Below, in pieces: positions 43,730-52,897 of a DNA stretch of 64,000 nt. The stretch covers positions 496,001-560,000 of the forward strand of contig NZ_CP060707.1 in NCBI RefSeq assembly GCF_003048675.2, read 5' to 3'. The position numbers were made by a program, and so were the translations under genes. The notes beneath the pieces were generated by a model. The model did no database searches, was not told the origin of the DNA, and worked only from the letters and a program-made list of their open reading frames with translations. Source of the DNA: Campylobacter concisus. GTDB taxonomy: Bacteria > Campylobacterota > Campylobacteria > Campylobacterales > Campylobacteraceae. Each line of letters opens with the position of its first letter. The first letter of the stretch is position 1.

Positions 43730-43760
43730 AGCCTATAAATTTAGTTTAAATTTATAGGCT
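43730..43760. terminator. perfect 14-bp hairpin downstream of the hybrid-kinase-like gene
   Basis: AGCCTATAAATTTA (43730-43743), GTT, TAAATTTATAGGCT (43747-43760). It lies 11 bases beyond the stop of the minus-strand gene, where a terminator is expected, but lacks a clean T-run on that strand. Confidence 0.55.
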
Positions 43761-43770
43761 AAGCAAAAAC

Positions 43771-46650
43771 TCAAACCTTAAATTTTATAAACTTAAAGTT
43801 GTTCTTTAGTTCATTTTGGGTCGAATTTATCTCGCTAAGCTCTGATTTTACGAAGTTTGTAAGCTCTATCTTGCTCACGCTTGGAGATAGGATTTTTATA
43901 TACTCTTTTTGATTTTTAAGCTCCAAGTTGTTGCTAAAAAGTATCACTCTAGCATCTAGTTTTAGTCCCGATCTAAGCTCAGATATCGTGGCTATTAGCT
44001 CTTTTATATCAAAGCCCTCCGCTGTTTCATCCACAAGCGCTAGCGAGCAAGGTTTTGTCTTTATCTTTATCAAAAGCTCGCTAAAGCTATTTGCGATCTC
44101 AAGCGTGTTTTGAAACTCGCCAAGAGCGCCAGCAAATATCTTATTTTCAAGCTTCGTGCTCTTGTAAATCACTATATTTTCATTTTTGCTAAAGTATCTA
44201 TTCTCTTTGCTTGGCTTATAGTTTTTGATAAATTTAGGCAAAATTTGATTTAGATCATCTTTGCTAAAAGGCTTTCTGATCTTCTCATCAAAAGCAGGTA
44301 GCAGCTCTCTTTCAGGGATATTTGAGGTGTTTGAGACCACAGCGACTAAATTTATCTTCTCTTCTTGAAGCGATCTTATCTCTTTTACGAAATTTGCCAC
44401 GCCATTTTCAAAAAATGAAGCGTCGATAAAAACAGCGTTAAACCTATTTAAAAGTAGTGCTTGCTTAAGCTCTTTATGACTGCTAACGCCTATGACTTCG
44501 CAGTCTAAGAAACTAAAAGCGCGCGAAAACATCTCAAGGCTAAGTGGGTTTTTGTCGCAAAGCAAAAAGAGCACCTTCTCTTCAGCCAAGCTCTCGCCCC
44601 TATTTTTCTCCATATAGACAAGCCGCGCAACGCTAAGTGGAGTTAGTGGATCTTTTAACAAGACCACATTTTTTATATTTATATTTTTACTCGCACTCTG
44701 CCTTGCAAAGACGATATCGTAGTTTTTCGCTAGTGCTTGGTTGTTTGAGATGATATTTTGAAACCTAAGCCCCATATCTTCTAAAGTAGCTGCGAAAAAT
44801 TCATTATATTTTGCATTTATATCAGGCAGATACGCGATCCTTAGCTCGTGATTTAGGCTGAAATTTTGCAGTTTTTGCACCTTTTTTAGACTGAGGATAA
44901 ATTTAAACTCATTACCAGCTCCGCCTAGCGTGCTTATGTCAAGGCTTGAGTTAAAAAGCTTTAGATAAAAGCTAGCAAGTCTTAGATAAAACTCGCTCTC
45001 TTCGTCATTTATCTCGCTTTCATCTTCTGCGCTTAAAGCCTTTATCTGTTCTTCATTTATGAAAATTTGATTTGTCCTTATCTTTGTTTCGATGAGCAAA
45101 AGACCACTTTGGCTAAGAGCGTCGCTGACATTTTTTATCTCCACTATCAAGTTGGCAAATTTATCGCATTTTGTCACGATAGCTTGCATGATAGAGCCAA
45201 ATACAACGCTTATCTTCTCGCTATCTCCCTCTAGCTCGTCGCTAATATTTGCGTCAAGATAGGTTAAGAAATTTAGCTTTTTCTCTTGCGTAAAAGGTAT
45301 CTGTGCTTCAAGTATGTTTGAAAATAAAATTTGTGGGTTAAATGGCTTTAAATTTAGTCCAACTTCGCCATTTTTGCTATCAAGCAAGCCTTTTATATTG
45401 CTATAATTTAGCGCGATTATTTGGCTATTTTTTTCTAAATTTTCAAAAAGAAGCTCATTTTTTACCACGTTTTCATCTTTTTTTAGGGTAGCGACCGAGC
45501 TAAAGATCTGCTCTTTTGCTTGATAAAATTTCTTACTTAGCCTAACAAGCAGTCTATCTTTTATCGCAGCAAAGCTTCTTTCTTGCTCATACTTTTGAAG
45601 CAGCTCTTTATATAGGGTTATGAAGCTTTCTATTAAATTTTGTGGATTTCTATCACCTCTTTTTAAAATCTCATCTCTTATAAGCTTCATTTTTTGATTT
45701 AAATTCTCCAGATCTTTTAGCCAGATGTATGTTTTATAGCCAGCGTAAAAGAGCCAAAGCGATAGAAAAAACATCAAAAATATTAGACTAAGCACCTTTA
45801 TCCTAAAATTGTCATTTTGCCTCTTTAGCCCGTCGCTTAAGAGATTTGCTATCTTGCCAAAAAGATCAGCTCTTTTGTTTTCAAAATTATTTATCTGCAA
45901 GATCTCATCACGTGTTAGCTCATTGTTTAGTTTTAGCTTAAAGCGGATCTCGTCATAGCCCTGAGAGATCTCTATATTGTCAAGCCTTTCTATATCTCTT
46001 ATTATGCTATCTTTTATATCGCCACTTGGGAGTAAATTTGCATTTATATCGTTGTATTTAAGGCCATTTAGAGTTTGTTTTAACGAACCTTCAGTAATTT
46101 TTTCTTTACCCATAAGCACAGCTAAGATGTGCTCTTTTGCGGTATTTACATTTTGAAGTAGCTCATAGGTTCTGATTAAAGAGAGTATATAGCGCTTGAT
46201 ATCAATATCTAAAGCAACATCTTTAAACACTACTTGCCCACTTGTTACCGCAGAATTTGCCAGTTCAACGAAGCTATAAAACGAGAGGTTAAAGCTCTCC
46301 CAGCTTGCATTTGCGTTTTTTAAAACTTCATTTAGCCTATCTCTCATCCTTGTATCATCTGAAGTGTTGGAGAGACTATTTAAAAATATTTTTACAGCTA
46401 GATTTTTAGCAGCATTTGCTTTTCTTAGTGTTATTTCGTCTTGTGGTGACCTAGTCTGACTATATTTTTCGTAGGCTTTTCTCTCTGAGATAATAGAAGC
46501 TGCAGCGCTTCTTACTAAACTTTCTCTTTTTACCTCGCTATTTATGCCATAAGAGATCCTAAAATTATCAAAGTAGAGCACGCCATTGTAAAAGCAAGCG
46601 AAAGCCGCCAAAAATATCGGCAAAAGAACCAAAAATTTACTGACCCTCAT
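43771..46650 (-). CDS. degenerate membrane hybrid sensor-kinase-like protein with receiver domains
   Basis: 959-residue protein with an N-terminal transmembrane segment (about residues 5-25), a helical periplasmic domain to about 285, a second helix (LIFLMFFLSLWLFYAG) and a cytoplasmic coiled coil. A kinase-like core follows in which the dimerisation helix reads RLSKKFYQAKEQIF where SHEIRTPL-type sequence is expected, so the phospho-accepting His is missing. The ATPase half keeps only faint N/G-box traces (SIMQAIVTKC, LGGAGNEFKF). The C-terminal third holds a pseudo-receiver (LRIAYLPD...), a receiver with acidic LCDKN, phospho-Asp AVFIDAS and Lys KIRKPF, and a further receiver-like segment (LALVDET). 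ATG 46650 has AAGG at good spacing. It overlaps the upstream PAS gene. Confidence 0.7.
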   Translation of the reverse strand: MRVSKFLVLLPIFLAAFACFYNGVLYFDNFRISYGINSEVKRESLVRSAAASIISERKAYEKYSQTRSPQDEITLRKANAAKNLAVKIFLNSLSNTSDDTRMRDRLNEVLKNANASWESFNLSFYSFVELANSAVTSGQVVFKDVALDIDIKRYILSLIRTYELLQNVNTAKEHILAVLMGKEKITEGSLKQTLNGLKYNDINANLLPSGDIKDSIIRDIERLDNIEISQGYDEIRFKLKLNNELTRDEILQINNFENKRADLFGKIANLLSDGLKRQNDNFRIKVLSLIFLMFFLSLWLFYAGYKTYIWLKDLENLNQKMKLIRDEILKRGDRNPQNLIESFITLYKELLQKYEQERSFAAIKDRLLVRLSKKFYQAKEQIFSSVATLKKDENVVKNELLFENLEKNSQIIALNYSNIKGLLDSKNGEVGLNLKPFNPQILFSNILEAQIPFTQEKKLNFLTYLDANISDELEGDSEKISVVFGSIMQAIVTKCDKFANLIVEIKNVSDALSQSGLLLIETKIRTNQIFINEEQIKALSAEDESEINDEESEFYLRLASFYLKLFNSSLDISTLGGAGNEFKFILSLKKVQKLQNFSLNHELRIAYLPDINAKYNEFFAATLEDMGLRFQNIISNNQALAKNYDIVFARQSASKNINIKNVVLLKDPLTPLSVARLVYMEKNRGESLAEEKVLFLLCDKNPLSLEMFSRAFSFLDCEVIGVSSHKELKQALLLNRFNAVFIDASFFENGVANFVKEIRSLQEEKINLVAVVSNTSNIPERELLPAFDEKIRKPFSKDDLNQILPKFIKNYKPSKENRYFSKNENIVIYKSTKLENKIFAGALGEFQNTLEIANSFSELLIKIKTKPCSLALVDETAEGFDIKELIATISELRSGLKLDARVILFSNNLELKNQKEYIKILSPSVSKIELTNFVKSELSEINSTQNELKNNFKFIKFKV

Positions 46651-47374
46651 TACCAAGCCTTTTTGAAAATTTATTGCAAAGCGTGCTTATTTCGCCTAGT
46701 CTTTCATTGATATGAGCGATCTTTTTCATTTTGTTTGGTCTGGTAAGTAGCGCATCGAAATTTGCCACAAGCGGAGTGATCTTTAAATTTAGAGCTGGCT
46801 CTTTTAAGATCTTTATGCTCTCTTCTAAAAATTTAGTATCTCTTGCTTGCACCGCACTTTGGATAAAGATCATCTTGTCTTTTGCCTTGCTTAAAAATAT
46901 ACTAAGATAGGTCGCAAACTCGCTTTTGCTTAAATTTAAAAAGCTAGCCGTCTCGCTAAACCAGCTCTCGTTTAAAACCTCTTCTTCTTTGTCTAAAAGC
47001 TCTTTTTCATCGACCCTTAAATTTGGCAAGCGAAGTTTGGTCTTTGCTTTTATCGCAGCTTGCTGGTTTTGGCTGTAAATTTCTGTTTGATCGAGGATTA
47101 AAAGCTCAAAATACTCTTCATTTTTTACTGAGCTGATCTTTGAAAATTTAAGCGTCGCATTTAAAATTTTGCCGTTTTTGGTCTTTAAATTTACTCTTAA
47201 ATTTGGTCTTTTAGCTAGATAATCTATAAAAACTCCAGACTCTTTGTAGTCTAAAACTAGCTCGTCAATGTCTTTATGCTCGCTTAAAAACTCCCTTATA
47301 TCTTTAAATTCAAGCAGGCCAAGAGAGATATCTCCCATCGCTAAAATTTGACCGTTTTTGTCGTATATTATCAC
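46637..47374 (-). CDS. PAS-like / degenerate HPt-like protein
   Basis: 245-residue soluble protein. Residues 1-100 look like a PAS fold (DKNGQILAMGDISLGLLEF ... LKTKNGKILNATLKFSKI ... YFELLILDQTE). Residues 150-212 resemble a histidine phosphotransfer helix bundle: ARDTKFLEESIKILKEPALNLKITPLVANF parallels 'D-x-x-x-l-x-x-x-AHxLKGxaxNLG', but with Lys-188 at the phospho-His position. It overlaps the hybrid-kinase-like gene downstream by 14 bases and uvrC upstream by 4 bases. The domain reading is by eye and tentative; the close coupling to a histidine-less kinase supports a common signalling role. Confidence 0.5.
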   Translation of the reverse strand: MIIYDKNGQILAMGDISLGLLEFKDIREFLSEHKDIDELVLDYKESGVFIDYLAKRPNLRVNLKTKNGKILNATLKFSKISSVKNEEYFELLILDQTEIYSQNQQAAIKAKTKLRLPNLRVDEKELLDKEEEVLNESWFSETASFLNLSKSEFATYLSIFLSKAKDKMIFIQSAVQARDTKFLEESIKILKEPALNLKITPLVANFDALLTRPNKMKKIAHINERLGEISTLCNKFSKRLGNEGQ

Positions 47375-49188
47375 TTCAAATTTCCTTCTTTGAGCGTTAA
47401 AAGCTTTGCTGCTACGCTTTTGTTTGTTATTTTTGCCACTTCGTCTAAATTTGCTTCGCTGATTTTATCAAAACTTCCGTAAAAGCTGATTAATTTCGCG
47501 ATACTGCCCTCAGAAACGCCAGCTTGTCTTAGCACTGATCTTTGCATATCGTTTTTCTGCCTTGTTTTTCTGTGAAAACTGATGACAAATCTATGGCTCT
47601 CATCGCGCATTTTTTGGAAAAACTGCAGCTTTTTATCGCTCGTGCTTAGGCTAAAGCTGCCATTTTTTGTATAAATTTTATCTTTCGCCTCGCCTTTTGC
47701 GCGGTGAGCTTTGGCGTCTATTTTTTCTTTTGAGATAGCGATCACATCGACGTTTGCCCCGCTACTTGCTAAAATCTCGCAGGCTAAATTTAAAAGCGCT
47801 TCGCCACCATCAATGACCCAAAGATCAGGCGGACTAAGCTTGTCAAACCTAAGTGCTCTAGCAGTGAGGCTCTCTCTCATCTGATCGTAGTCGTTTTTGG
47901 AATTTAGGTGCATGTGGCGGTAGTTTTGCTTCGTCCACTCGCCATGCTCATAGCGCACCATCGCCCCAACACTTGCCTCGCCAAAAAGGTGCGAGTTGTC
48001 GTAGGCTTCGACCACGTAAGGCGTGTGAGCTAGATTAAAATACTCTTTTATCTCATTTAGTAGCTCGTTGTCGTGCGTTTTTAGGTATTTTTCGATGCTA
48101 ACTTCAGCGTTTTTGGTGGCGATCTCACAAATTTTACGCTTGTCGCCTATTTTTGGGCAAGTGATGCTAAATTTACGCCCAAACCTCTCGTTTAAAATTT
48201 CTTCAACAAGCTCGCTATCTTCAAAGCTTTCATTGACGTAAATTTTGGTGCTAATTATTGGCTGACCAGCGATAAAGCTTTTTAAAATGGCCTGCTTATA
48301 AGCCTCGTTTATCTCGTCTTTTTGAGCGTTTTTAGCCTGCGTGATATCGGTTTTTACGCCTGTTATCTTGCCACTTTGCACGCTAAATCTCACCGCACAG
48401 ATCATATCATGCACGCAAGCGACCGAGTAGGCCTCAAAGTCCTCAAGCTTGGCTAGATCAACTTCAACCTTTGTTTGCATATTTTTAAGCGTTTGCATCT
48501 TATCTCTAGTCGCGGCTGCTTGCTCGTAGTCTTCGGCTTTGGCGTAGTTTAGCATGAGCTCTTCAAGGCGGGCGATTAACAAATTTGGATTTTGCAAAGC
48601 GGCTGTGGCGTCAGCGACTATTTTAGCGTAGCTCTCTTTTGAAATTTTGCCCTCACATGGGGCGTAGCAGCGTTTTAGCTGGTAAAATAGGCAGGCTTTT
48701 TTGCCTTTGATGCAGGACTTTTTTTGAACTAGGTTGAAATTTAGATAAAGCGCCTCAAGAAGCTCTCCTGCTCCACTAAAATATGGCCCAAAATAGCGTA
48801 TATTTGAGCCTTTTACAACCTTTCTAGTGATCTCAAATCTCGGAAATTCATCGTTTAAATTTATAAAGATATAAGGGTAGGTCTTGTCGTCACGAAGCAA
48901 GATGTTGTATTTTGGCTTAAGCTGCTTGATGAATGAATTTTCAAGTATGAGCGCGTCTGCCTCGCTTGGCGTGACGATGTATTCAAGATGCACAGCCTCG
49001 CTTATCATCTTTAAAATTCTTGGGCTTAGCTTTTCAGCTGGAGCTAAGCTTGGGGTAAATTTAAAGTAGCTTTTGACCCTGTTTTTTAAAATTTTGGCCT
49101 TGCCGACATATAAAAGTCTATTTTGAGTATCAAAATATTGATATACGCCAGGCTCATTTGGAAGCGTTCTTATCTCGTCTATTAGCAT
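47371..49188 (-). CDS. uvrC: excinuclease ABC subunit C
   Basis: Makes both incisions in nucleotide-excision repair. 605 residues: GIY-YIG nuclease at the N-terminus (PGVYQYFDTQNRLLYVGKAK), a cysteine cluster (KKSCIKGKKACLFYQLKRCYAPC), a UVR helix pair binding UvrB (YEQAAATRDKMQTLKNMQ), the RNase H-like C-terminal nuclease (EAYDNSHLFGEASVGAMV ... DLWVIDGGEALL) and helix-hairpin-helix motifs at the end (QAGVSEGSIAKLISFYGSFD). It overlaps the preceding gene by 7 bases and the following one by 4. Confidence 0.97.
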   Translation of the reverse strand: MLIDEIRTLPNEPGVYQYFDTQNRLLYVGKAKILKNRVKSYFKFTPSLAPAEKLSPRILKMISEAVHLEYIVTPSEADALILENSFIKQLKPKYNILLRDDKTYPYIFINLNDEFPRFEITRKVVKGSNIRYFGPYFSGAGELLEALYLNFNLVQKKSCIKGKKACLFYQLKRCYAPCEGKISKESYAKIVADATAALQNPNLLIARLEELMLNYAKAEDYEQAAATRDKMQTLKNMQTKVEVDLAKLEDFEAYSVACVHDMICAVRFSVQSGKITGVKTDITQAKNAQKDEINEAYKQAILKSFIAGQPIISTKIYVNESFEDSELVEEILNERFGRKFSITCPKIGDKRKICEIATKNAEVSIEKYLKTHDNELLNEIKEYFNLAHTPYVVEAYDNSHLFGEASVGAMVRYEHGEWTKQNYRHMHLNSKNDYDQMRESLTARALRFDKLSPPDLWVIDGGEALLNLACEILASSGANVDVIAISKEKIDAKAHRAKGEAKDKIYTKNGSFSLSTSDKKLQFFQKMRDESHRFVISFHRKTRQKNDMQRSVLRQAGVSEGSIAKLISFYGSFDKISEANLDEVAKITNKSVAAKLLTLKEGNLK

Positions 49189-49700
49189 CTTGCCTGCTCG
49201 TTTTTCTTTAGCAAAATTTCTCTTAGCTCTTCAAATTTATTATAAATTTGCTCATTTGTGGCTAAATTTTTAAACTCGCCTTTGCTTGCTGGCGCGATGA
49301 AATTTGACCTTTGCGTAGGTTGAGGCGTGAAAAATTTTAGATATTTGCTCACGATAAATCTTATATTTTCTTCTTTTTTGTTTTTTATATAGTTGATCTC
49401 GCTAAGAGGTTTTGGCTCGATGACGCTTGCAAAAATGCTATCTTTATTAAATTTGCAAAAGGTTTTTAATAACCCTTTTATATCATTTATACTACTATCA
49501 CGTCTAAGCTCCAAAAGCCCTGAGGGATGAGTGAGAACGAAGGTTAATATGCCTTCTCTAACATAGCAAAAAGCTATGTAAAATCGCTTTGCTTTACCCA
49601 TGAGGCGAAGAAGCTCTTGGCACTCGTCTGCCATGCTTAATTTTTCTTTATACAAAGGATTTTCGTGGATAGCATCTATCATAAATTTGGCGTTTTTCAT
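49182..49700 (-). CDS. conserved hypothetical protein upstream of uvrC
   Basis: 172-residue soluble, basic protein. The central part, AKRFYIAFCYVREGILTFVLTHPSGLLELRRDSSINDIKGLLK, loosely resembles the DUF721/DciA pattern (a strand 'l..g.L.v.v.s...-.eL' followed by a helix), but the similarity is weak. The C-terminal 50 residues are Lys/Glu/Asn-rich and helical. It overlaps uvrC by 7 bases and its first codons are antisense to a small lipoprotein gene on the other strand. Function unknown. Confidence 0.65.
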   Translation of the reverse strand: MKNAKFMIDAIHENPLYKEKLSMADECQELLRLMGKAKRFYIAFCYVREGILTFVLTHPSGLLELRRDSSINDIKGLLKTFCKFNKDSIFASVIEPKPLSEINYIKNKKEENIRFIVSKYLKFFTPQPTQRSNFIAPASKGEFKNLATNEQIYNKFEELREILLKKNEQARC

Positions 49701-49832
49701 AAGGCAATCTTATCATCTTTTATTTTAATTTTCGCTCTTTTTGCACTTAGTGGCTGCGGCTACAAGGACGATCCATTTTATGGCGATGCGCCTGTGAAAG
49801 AGAAAAAAACTGACAAGATCAATAAAATTTGA
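49665..49832 (+). CDS. small lipoprotein, LptM-like pattern, partly antisense to its neighbour
   Basis: 55-residue lipoprotein, too short for routine ORF lists. The start is GTG at 49665 with AAAGGA 6-7 bases upstream. The signal AILSSFILIFALFALSGC ends in a good lipobox (LSGC), and the mature peptide begins CGYKDDPFYGDAP and continues with a Lys-rich tail ending in KINKI. A short 'GCG-[LY]-K-x-x-x-[FY]' lipoprotein recalls LptM/YifL, which assists LptD folding in enterobacteria; that relationship is only a resemblance. Its first 36 bases are complementary to the start of the minus-strand gene at 49182-49700. Confidence 0.65.
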   Translation: MDSIYHKFGVFHKAILSSFILIFALFALSGCGYKDDPFYGDAPVKEKKTDKINKI

Positions 49833-49945
49833 TCTTAAATTTCGCGTAAGATAAAAATGTAATGCAAGCTTAATAAATTTAACTAACCTAAATTTTAGGC
49901 TCATTTAAGTAAAATACGCAAATTTTTATCTTACAAGGAGAGTAT

Positions 49946-51334
49946 ATGAGGTTATTTGGACTTCTAGGCTTGTTTTTTGCTATAGCCTTTGGTGCTGACG
50001 GAGAAGCTGCGGCTATTGACTTAACTACTACATGGGCGGGAATTTTATCGCTTATCATTTTTGTTGTTGGATACTTTTTCATAGCAGCAGAAGAGAATTT
50101 TCACATCGACAAGGCAAAACCTGCCATTTTTATCGGCACTTTTATGTTTTTGCTAATCGGCGTTTATATGCTTATAAACGGCATGGATGTGCATTCGCTA
50201 GAGCACGAGGTAAATCACCTGATCTTAGAGATAGCTCAGATCGTCTTTTTCTTAATGGTAGCGATGACATTTATCGAAGCACTTGTTGAAAGAGATGTAT
50301 TTAACGCACTTAAATACAACCTAGTTTCAAAAGGCTACACCTACAGAAAGCTATTTTGGCTAACTGGAATTTTGGCATTTTTCATTAGCCCAGTGGCTGA
50401 TAACCTAACAACAGCGCTTATCCTATCAACCGTTCTTTTAACGATAGATAGAAATAATACAAATTTCCTAGTCGCAGGCGCGATAAACATCGTCGTAGCA
50501 GCAAACGCAGGCGGAGCGTGGAGTCCATTTGGCGATATCACTACACTTATGGTTTGGGCAGCTGGCAAGTCACCATTTTTAGACTTTTTCGCACTTTTCC
50601 CAGCTTCATTTATCGGCTGGTTTGTGACAGCGTTTTTACTTTCACGCATCGTGCCAAATACTGCGCCTCATTTTGACGTCGCAAATGAGCCAAAAGTGGT
50701 TATGAAAAAAGGCGGTAAAGCGGTTATCTTTATAGGTGCATTTACTATCTTTTGTGCAGTTATGATGCACCAGTTATTTCACTTGCCAGCTATGTGGGGC
50801 ATGATGTTTGGCTTCTCGCTACTTAGCCTTTATACATATTATTTCAAAAAAGCTCACAAAGGCGAAGAACCTATGAATGTCTTTCACTATATGTCAAAGA
50901 TCGAGAACAACACGCTATTTTTCTTTTTTGGAATTTTAGCTGCAGTTGGCGCTCTTCACTTTGCTGGATTTTTAAATTACGCTGTGTCACTTTATGATAA
51001 ATTTGGCTCAACACCTGTAAATATCGGTGTTGGCTTCCTCTCAGCAGTCGTTGATAACGTCCCTGTTATGTCAGCTGTGCTAAAAGCAAATCCAGCCATG
51101 GGAGCTGATGTAGGCGAGTCTATGAGTCAGTGGCTACTTGTGACACTTACAGCTGGTATCGGCGGTTCGATGATTAGTTTTGGCTCAGCAGCTGGCGTTG
51201 GAGTAATGGGTAAATTAAAAGGAATTTATACCTTTGGTGCGCATATGAAATATGCATGGATGGTAGTTTTGGGATACATCGTATCACTCATTGTTTGGTA
51301 TGTGCAGTTTGAAATTTTTCACATCTACTTTTAA
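49946..51334 (+). CDS. nhaD: NhaD-type sodium/proton antiporter
   Basis: Inner-membrane ion transporter-superfamily antiporter of 462 residues with an N-terminal signal-like helix and about 12 more segments. Typical NhaD elements are FISPVADNLTTALILSTVLL, NIVVAANAGGAWSPFGDITTLMVW, SAVVDNVPVMSAVL and TAGIGGSMISFGSAAGVGVMG, where paired Asp/Asn residues in broken helices bind Na+. AAGGAG precedes the ATG. It ends 10 bases before guaA. Confidence 0.94.
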   Translation: MRLFGLLGLFFAIAFGADGEAAAIDLTTTWAGILSLIIFVVGYFFIAAEENFHIDKAKPAIFIGTFMFLLIGVYMLINGMDVHSLEHEVNHLILEIAQIVFFLMVAMTFIEALVERDVFNALKYNLVSKGYTYRKLFWLTGILAFFISPVADNLTTALILSTVLLTIDRNNTNFLVAGAINIVVAANAGGAWSPFGDITTLMVWAAGKSPFLDFFALFPASFIGWFVTAFLLSRIVPNTAPHFDVANEPKVVMKKGGKAVIFIGAFTIFCAVMMHQLFHLPAMWGMMFGFSLLSLYTYYFKKAHKGEEPMNVFHYMSKIENNTLFFFFGILAAVGALHFAGFLNYAVSLYDKFGSTPVNIGVGFLSAVVDNVPVMSAVLKANPAMGADVGESMSQWLLVTLTAGIGGSMISFGSAAGVGVMGKLKGIYTFGAHMKYAWMVVLGYIVSLIVWYVQFEIFHIYF

Positions 51335-51344
51335 AAGGTTATAA

Positions 51345-52877
51345 ATGAACAATACGATTATAGTTTTGGACTTTGGTTCGCAGTATACTCAGCTAATAGC
51401 TAGAAGGCTAAGAGAAGAGGGAGTTTATACTGAAATTTTGCCATTTAACGCAAAACTAAGCGATATAAAGGCAAAAAATCCAAAAGGTATCATTTTAAGT
51501 GGTGGTCCAGCTAGCGTTTATGCTAAAGATGCTTACTTTTGTGATAATGGCGTTTTTGAGCTAAATATCCCTATACTTGGCGTTTGCTACGGCATGCAGT
51601 TACTTGCTCACACGCATGGTGCTGAGGTTTTAGCAGCTGATCACAAAGAGTACGGCAAGGCTGAACTTAGCGTCGTAAAAGAGCACGATCTTTTTAAAGA
51701 TACACCTTCAAAACAAATCGTATGGATGAGCCATAGCGACTATGTAAAAGACCTACCAAAGGGCTTTGAGGCGATTGCGGTCAGCGAAAATTCGCCTTAT
51801 TGCGCCTTTGGTGATGATAAACGTAAATTTTATGCGATCCAGTTTCACGCAGAGGTACAACACAGCGAGTATGGCACGCAAATTTTAAAGAATTTTGCTA
51901 AACATATCTGCGGCTGCGAGAGCACTTGGAATATGGGAAGCTTCGCTAAGAACAAAATAGAAGAGATAAGAAAAACAGTGGGTACTCACAAGGTGCTCTG
52001 CGCGGTTAGCGGCGGTGTGGATAGCTCTGTGACTGCAGCACTTTTAGCAGCCGCTGTGCCTGAAAATTTGATCCTTGTTTTTGTCGATAACGGACTTCTT
52101 AGAACAAACGAAAAAGAACAAGTTGAAGCTACATTTAGAACGAAACTTGGCGTTGAGCTAGTTAGCATAGATGCGAGTGAGATATTTTTAGGTCGCTTGG
52201 CCGGCGTCGTTGACCCTGAGAAAAAACGCAAGATCATAGGTGAGACATTTATAGAAATTTTTGAAAAAGAGGCTAAAAAGCATGGCGATGTAAAATTTCT
52301 CGCTCAAGGCACTCTTTATACTGATATCATCGAAAGCTCAGTTGTCGGCTCAAGCAAGACGATAAAGAGCCACCATAACGTTGGAGGCTTGCCTGACTGG
52401 ATGACATTTGAGCTAATAGAACCACTAAGAGAAATTTTTAAAGACGAGGTTAGAAAGCTAGGACTTGAGCTTGGACTAAGCCGCGAGCTAGTCTTCCGCC
52501 ATCCTTTCCCAGGACCCGGTCTTGCTATCCGCATCATGGGCGAGGTAAATAAACCAAGCCTTGAGCTACTTCGTAAAGCTGATGTGATCTTGCGTGATGA
52601 ATTAAAAAGTAGTGGATGGTATAACAAAACTTGGCAGGCATTTTGCGTACTTTTAAATGTAAATTCTGTTGGCGTTATGGGCGATAATCGCACCTACGAA
52701 AACGCTGTTTGCGTGCGCGTGGTAGATGCAAGTGATGGCATGACTGCAAGCTTTTCAAGGCTTCCTTATGATCTGCTTGAAAACGTAAGCCGCCGCATCA
52801 TAAACGAAGTAAATGGTATAAACCGCGTAGTTTATGACATCTCAAGCAAGCCACCTGCAACGATAGAGTGGGAGTAA
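51345..52877 (+). CDS. guaA: GMP synthase (glutamine-hydrolysing)
   Basis: Converts XMP to GMP. 510 residues: class I glutamine amidotransferase domain (catalytic Cys in [11 protein letters not shown], His/Glu in FHAEVQHSE), ATP-pyrophosphatase PP-loop ([10 protein letters not shown]) and the C-terminal dimerisation domain with [17 protein letters not shown] and the terminal KPPATIEWE. It marks the left border of the accessory island: the next gene begins 20 bases after its stop. Confidence 0.98.
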   Translation: MNNTIIVLDFGSQYTQLIARRLREEGVYTEILPFNAKLSDIKAKNPKGIILSGGPASVYAKDAYFCDNGVFELNIPILGVCYGMQLLAHTHGAEVLAADHKEYGKAELSVVKEHDLFKDTPSKQIVWMSHSDYVKDLPKGFEAIAVSENSPYCAFGDDKRKFYAIQFHAEVQHSEYGTQILKNFAKHICGCESTWNMGSFAKNKIEEIRKTVGTHKVLCAVSGGVDSSVTAALLAAAVPENLILVFVDNGLLRTNEKEQVEATFRTKLGVELVSIDASEIFLGRLAGVVDPEKKRKIIGETFIEIFEKEAKKHGDVKFLAQGTLYTDIIESSVVGSSKTIKSHHNVGGLPDWMTFELIEPLREIFKDEVRKLGLELGLSRELVFRHPFPGPGLAIRIMGEVNKPSLELLRKADVILRDELKSSGWYNKTWQAFCVLLNVNSVGVMGDNRTYENAVCVRVVDASDGMTASFSRLPYDLLENVSRRIINEVNGINRVVYDISSKPPATIEWE

Positions 52878-52897
52878 AATTTACATCGGTATACAAA

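Noticed and set aside
50032-50289. ORF overlapping nhaD in another frame
   Set aside because: Arg/His/Cys-rich composition typical of an out-of-frame shadow of a membrane protein gene.
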